DNA from: Thermoflexales bacterium
GTDB taxonomy: Bacteria > Chloroflexota > Anaerolineae > B4-G1 > SLSP01
Length of the DNA: 9,380 nucleotides
Assembly: GCA_015486785.1 (NCBI GenBank)
Contig: WFQZ01000301.1
Span: 1-9,380 of the forward strand
Direction of reading: 5' to 3'
This document shows, one piece after another, positions 7,024 through 9,380 of the stretch. Positions within the stretch are counted from its first letter, which is position 1; every line of letters starts with the position of its first letter. The notes beneath the pieces are model-generated. The model was given only the letters and a program-made list of their open reading frames with translations. It made no database searches and was not told the origin of the DNA. The translations under genes and the position numbers were made by a program.

Positions 7024-8130
7024 ATGGGTAAACAATCTCCGGGAATGAAGCTCCTCGTGTTGACCGGGGCCGTGGTGGGCGCGTTGCTCATCGGCGCGTT
7101 GTTGCTCCTGATGGCCGGCGCCAATCCGCTCGTGGCTTACAAAGCGATGTTGTTGGGGCCGTTCAGCAGCCGCTACGGGATCACCGAAACGCTCGTGAAA
7201 ACCACCCCGCTGATCCTGGTGGCATTGGGCATCGTGATCGCGTTCCGCAGCGGGACGCTGAACATCGGGGCCGAAGGGCAGATGATGATCGGCGCGTTGG
7301 CCGGATCGGCCTTCGCGCTGGCTTTCCCGTCGTTGCCGGGGATCATCCTGCTCCCTGCGACGTTGCTGGTCAGCTTTGCTGCCGGAGCTTTGTGGGGCGG
7401 CATTCCCGGCTGGTTGAAGGCCTACTTGAACGTCAACGAAATCCTCAGCACGATCATGCTGAACGCCATCGCCGCGCAGTTTGTCACTTACATGCTGCGC
7501 GGCCCGCTGATTGACCCCAAGGAAGTGTCCTACGGCACCGGCTTCCCGCAGACGGCGCAGATCGCCAAGGCGGCTTGGCTGCCGCGCTTGCTCCCGCGCA
7601 CGCGGCTCCACTGGGGCATCATCCTGGCCCTGGTGCTGGCGGGATTAGTCTACATCTTCCTCTGGCGCACGAGCTTGGGCTACAAAATGCGCACCGTCGG
7701 GGCGCAAAAGGAAGCCTCGCGCTATGGCGGCGTGCGCGTGGAGCGGATGATGGTGCTGGCGATGTTGCTGAGCGGCGGCTTCGCCGGATTGGCGGGCATG
7801 GTGGAAGTGCTGGGCATCCATCACCGGCTGATGGATGGCATCTCCGGCGGCTACGGCTTCAGCGGCATCGTGGTCGCCCTCTTCGGGCAACTCCACCCGC
7901 TGGGCGTGATTCCTGCCGCCATTCTCTTCGGGGCCTTGATGCTCGGTGCTGATATGATGCAGCGGGCGGTCTCTGTCCCGGCGGCCATCGTCTTCACCAT
8001 CCAAGGGCTGGTGGTGCTGTTCGTCGTGGGCAGCGACATCTTCATCCGTCGCCCGGGGTTCGCGGCGCGAATCTTCAAACGGTTCAAAACGCCGCCTCGC
8101 CCTGTGCCCGACGAAGGAGGTGCGCAATGA
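7024..8130 (+). CDS. ABC nucleoside permease, NupP/YufP type (pair 2, first subunit)
   Basis: This 368-residue membrane protein is a paralogue of the gene at 4475-5557 and has the same order of landmarks: TETLVKTTPL (54-63), TLNIGAEGQMMIGA (78-91), LKAYLNVNEILSTIMLN (131-147), the coupling region VGAQKEASRYGGVRVER (225-241) and SGGFAGLAGMVEVLGIHHRL (250-269). Hydrophobic spans lie at about 9-31, 62-74, 86-101, 106-126, 138-157, 197-214, 242-265, 280-308 and 318-337. The C-terminal tail is long and basic/proline-rich (IRRPGFAARIFKRFKTPPRP, 341-360), unlike pair 1. The ATG is 10 nt after AAAAGGA (7007-7013), a site lying over the hotdog gene's last codons, so translation may be partly coupled. 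The stop overlaps the next start by ATGA. Divergence from pair 1 argues for a different substrate or an old duplication. Confidence 0.92.
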   Translation: MGKQSPGMKLLVLTGAVVGALLIGALLLLMAGANPLVAYKAMLLGPFSSRYGITETLVKTTPLILVALGIVIAFRSGTLNIGAEGQMMIGALAGSAFALAFPSLPGIILLPATLLVSFAAGALWGGIPGWLKAYLNVNEILSTIMLNAIAAQFVTYMLRGPLIDPKEVSYGTGFPQTAQIAKAAWLPRLLPRTRLHWGIILALVLAGLVYIFLWRTSLGYKMRTVGAQKEASRYGGVRVERMMVLAMLLSGGFAGLAGMVEVLGIHHRLMDGISGGYGFSGIVVALFGQLHPLGVIPAAILFGALMLGADMMQRAVSVPAAIVFTIQGLVVLFVVGSDIFIRRPGFAARIFKRFKTPPRPVPDEGGAQ

Positions 8131-9062
8131 TTCATCAACTACTCTCGCTGAGCACGATTGTCGGCATCCTGGCGACGGCGGTACGGTTGACGACGCCCTT
8201 CCTGCTCGCCGCGCTGGGCGAAATGTTCGCGCAACGTTCCGGCATCTACAACTTGGGCGTCGAGGGCGTGATGATGATGGGCGCGTTCGGCGGCTTCTGG
8301 GTCGCGCTGGTCACCGGTTCGGCCTGGCTGGGCATCCTCGCGGCGATGGGCATCGGGGCCTTGATGGGCTTGTTGATGGCCTTCATCAGCGTGACGATGC
8401 AGGCGGAACAGGGCATCAGCGGCATTGGGCTGTACATGTTCGGCTGGGGGCTGGCCGGATTCTTGTTCCGGCTCACGGTCGGTTACATCACCAGCATTGA
8501 CGGATTCAAACCCATCGCCATCCCGCTCCTGAGCGACATTCCCGTCTTGGGCACGGTGCTCTTTGACCACAACTGGATGGTGTACTTTGCCCTGCTGATG
8601 GTGCCGATTACCTGGGTGATCCTGTTCAAGACCACCTGGGGGCTGAAGGTGCGGGCCGTGGGCGTGACTCCGGAAGCGGCGGACACGCTCGGCGTCAGCG
8701 TGGCGCGGGTGCGTTACACCTGCGTCATCATCGGCAGCGTGATGGCCGGACTGGCCGGGGCGTTCCTCACGCTGGGGCACACCAACATGTACGCCGACAA
8801 CATCACCGCCGGGCGCGGATTTATCGCCGTGGCGTTGGTGTACTTTGGCCGTTGGAATCCCTGGGGCATCCTGGGCGGCGCGTTCCTTTTCAGCTTCGTC
8901 GATGCGTTGCAACTGTGGATTCAAGTGCTGGGGCTGAACATCCCCTACGAGTTCGCGGTGATGACGCCCTACGTGCTCACGATTCTGGCCTTGGCCTTAG
9001 TCGCCGGGCGCATCTGGGAACCTGCCGCGCTGGGCCGCCCCTTCGACCGTGAGGGCGGATAG
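8127..9062 (+). CDS. ABC nucleoside permease, NupQ/YufQ type (pair 2, second subunit)
   Basis: This is the second subunit of permease pair 2, 311 residues and strongly hydrophobic. Landmarks are QRSGIYNLGVEGVMMMGAF (36-54), SVTMQAEQGISGIGL (88-102), the coupling loop LKVRAVGVTPEAADTLGVSV (173-192), and ADNITAGRGFIAVALVYFG (223-241) followed by RWNPWGILGGA. These match the paralogue at 5554-6507 position by position. The start is fixed by the ATGA overlap with the preceding stop and by AAGGAGG (8114-8120) 6 nt upstream. The gene ends just before a hairpin and the second binding-protein gene, so pair 2 most likely works with that protein. Confidence 0.92.
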   Translation: MIHQLLSLSTIVGILATAVRLTTPFLLAALGEMFAQRSGIYNLGVEGVMMMGAFGGFWVALVTGSAWLGILAAMGIGALMGLLMAFISVTMQAEQGISGIGLYMFGWGLAGFLFRLTVGYITSIDGFKPIAIPLLSDIPVLGTVLFDHNWMVYFALLMVPITWVILFKTTWGLKVRAVGVTPEAADTLGVSVARVRYTCVIIGSVMAGLAGAFLTLGHTNMYADNITAGRGFIAVALVYFGRWNPWGILGGAFLFSFVDALQLWIQVLGLNIPYEFAVMTPYVLTILALALVAGRIWEPAALGRPFDREGG

Positions 9063-9073
9063 CATTGTGGTTT

Positions 9074-9104
9074 CCCCATCATCGGATGGGGTGCGTCTTT
9101 GCTT
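9074..9104 (+). terminator. Hairpin with broken T-run: weak terminator or processing site
   Basis: CCCCATC (9074-9080) pairs perfectly with GATGGGG (9085-9091) around an ATCG loop. The following stretch TGCGTCTTTGCTTTT is T-rich but interrupted, so termination would be inefficient. It lies between pair 2 and the second lipoprotein gene; no promoter is visible in the remaining spacer, so read-through into the lipoprotein gene is likely. Confidence 0.5.
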
Positions 9105-9132
9105 TTCACACATCAAGTAAGGAGGATTTGAC

Positions 9133-9380
9133 ATGAGACGCTTTGCTGTTGGATTAGTTGTGTTGTTAGTTCTGAGCATGCTGCTCCCCGCCTGTGGCGG
9201 CGGTGGCAGCGCAAAAACGGAGAAAATCCGTATCGCCCTGGTCCTTCCCAGCACGATTGACGACATGGCTTGGAGTCAATCCATGTACGAAGGCATCAAG
9301 GCCGTGCAAGACGAGATGGGCGCGGACAAAGTAGAATTCGTCTACAGTGAGCGGCTGGGCAATCCGGTCGAGGCCGGGGC
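9133..9380 (+). CDS. Second BMP-family binding lipoprotein, N-terminal part (runs off the right edge)
   Basis: The first 82 codons are present. A lipoprotein signal peptide (MRRFAVG, hydrophobic 5-19) ends in the lipobox LPAC with lipidated Cys21, followed by a short Gly/Ser linker. The mature part begins KIRIALVLPSTIDDMAWSQS (31-50) and MYEGIKAVQDEMG (51-63), which matches the first beta-strand and the ligand-loop region of BMP/Med-family binding proteins. It differs clearly from the first lipoprotein: it has IDDMAWSQSMYEG where the other has GDLGWTYEHDRAR, and it lacks the TEAPTAAP linker. It should therefore bind a different ligand, probably another nucleoside or related compound. ATG 9133 is 6 nt after the strong site AAGGAGGA (9119-9126), the same arrangement as the first lipoprotein. 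Confidence 0.85.
   Translation, partial: MRRFAVGLVVLLVLSMLLPACGGGGSAKTEKIRIALVLPSTIDDMAWSQSMYEGIKAVQDEMGADKVEFVYSERLGNPVEAG

Overview
This window reads as a bacterial chromosome segment, most likely from a Chloroflexota (Anaerolineae-like) organism. That guess rests on the medium-high GC content (judged by eye), the lipobox-bearing binding proteins with a Thr/Ala/Pro 'TEAPTAAP' linker after the lipid cysteine (common in that phylum), and strong Shine-Dalgarno sites. No rRNA, tRNA, CRISPR array or mobile element was seen.

Left edge (1-468): the 5' end of a major facilitator superfamily transporter runs leftward out of the window. It diverges from a rightward RNase Z gene. The 175-bp intergenic region holds two back-to-back sigma70-type promoters whose -35 boxes overlap. 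A 23-bp near-perfect palindrome covers the -10 box and start region of the transporter promoter and looks like a repressor operator.

Centre (469-2877): RNase Z (rnz) ends on top of a consensus promoter (TTGACA-18 bp-TATAAT), which should transcribe a purine/nucleoside-type BMP-family binding lipoprotein after an unusually long leader of about 240 nt. The lipoprotein gene is followed by a strong intrinsic terminator, which probably keeps the binding protein in excess over the membrane components.

Right part (2936-9380): a compact rightward array follows. It contains a two-domain ABC ATPase, permease pair 1, a small hotdog-fold thioesterase-like protein, permease pair 2, a hairpin, and the start of a second, divergent BMP-family binding lipoprotein that runs off the right edge. 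In each pair the two permeases overlap by ATGA and are probably translationally coupled. The set matches the NupN/O/P/Q (YufNOPQ), PnrA/BmpA type of nucleoside or nucleobase importer. The ATPase and permease pair 1 complete one transporter with the first binding protein. Pair 2 and the second binding protein look like a paralogous transporter that either shares this ATPase or has its own beyond position 9380.

I see no convincing wholly new system. The items most worth a second look are the operator/divergent promoter, the long leader with a perfect internal anti-SD complement, the paired-transporter layout, and the hotdog protein placed exactly between the two permease pairs.
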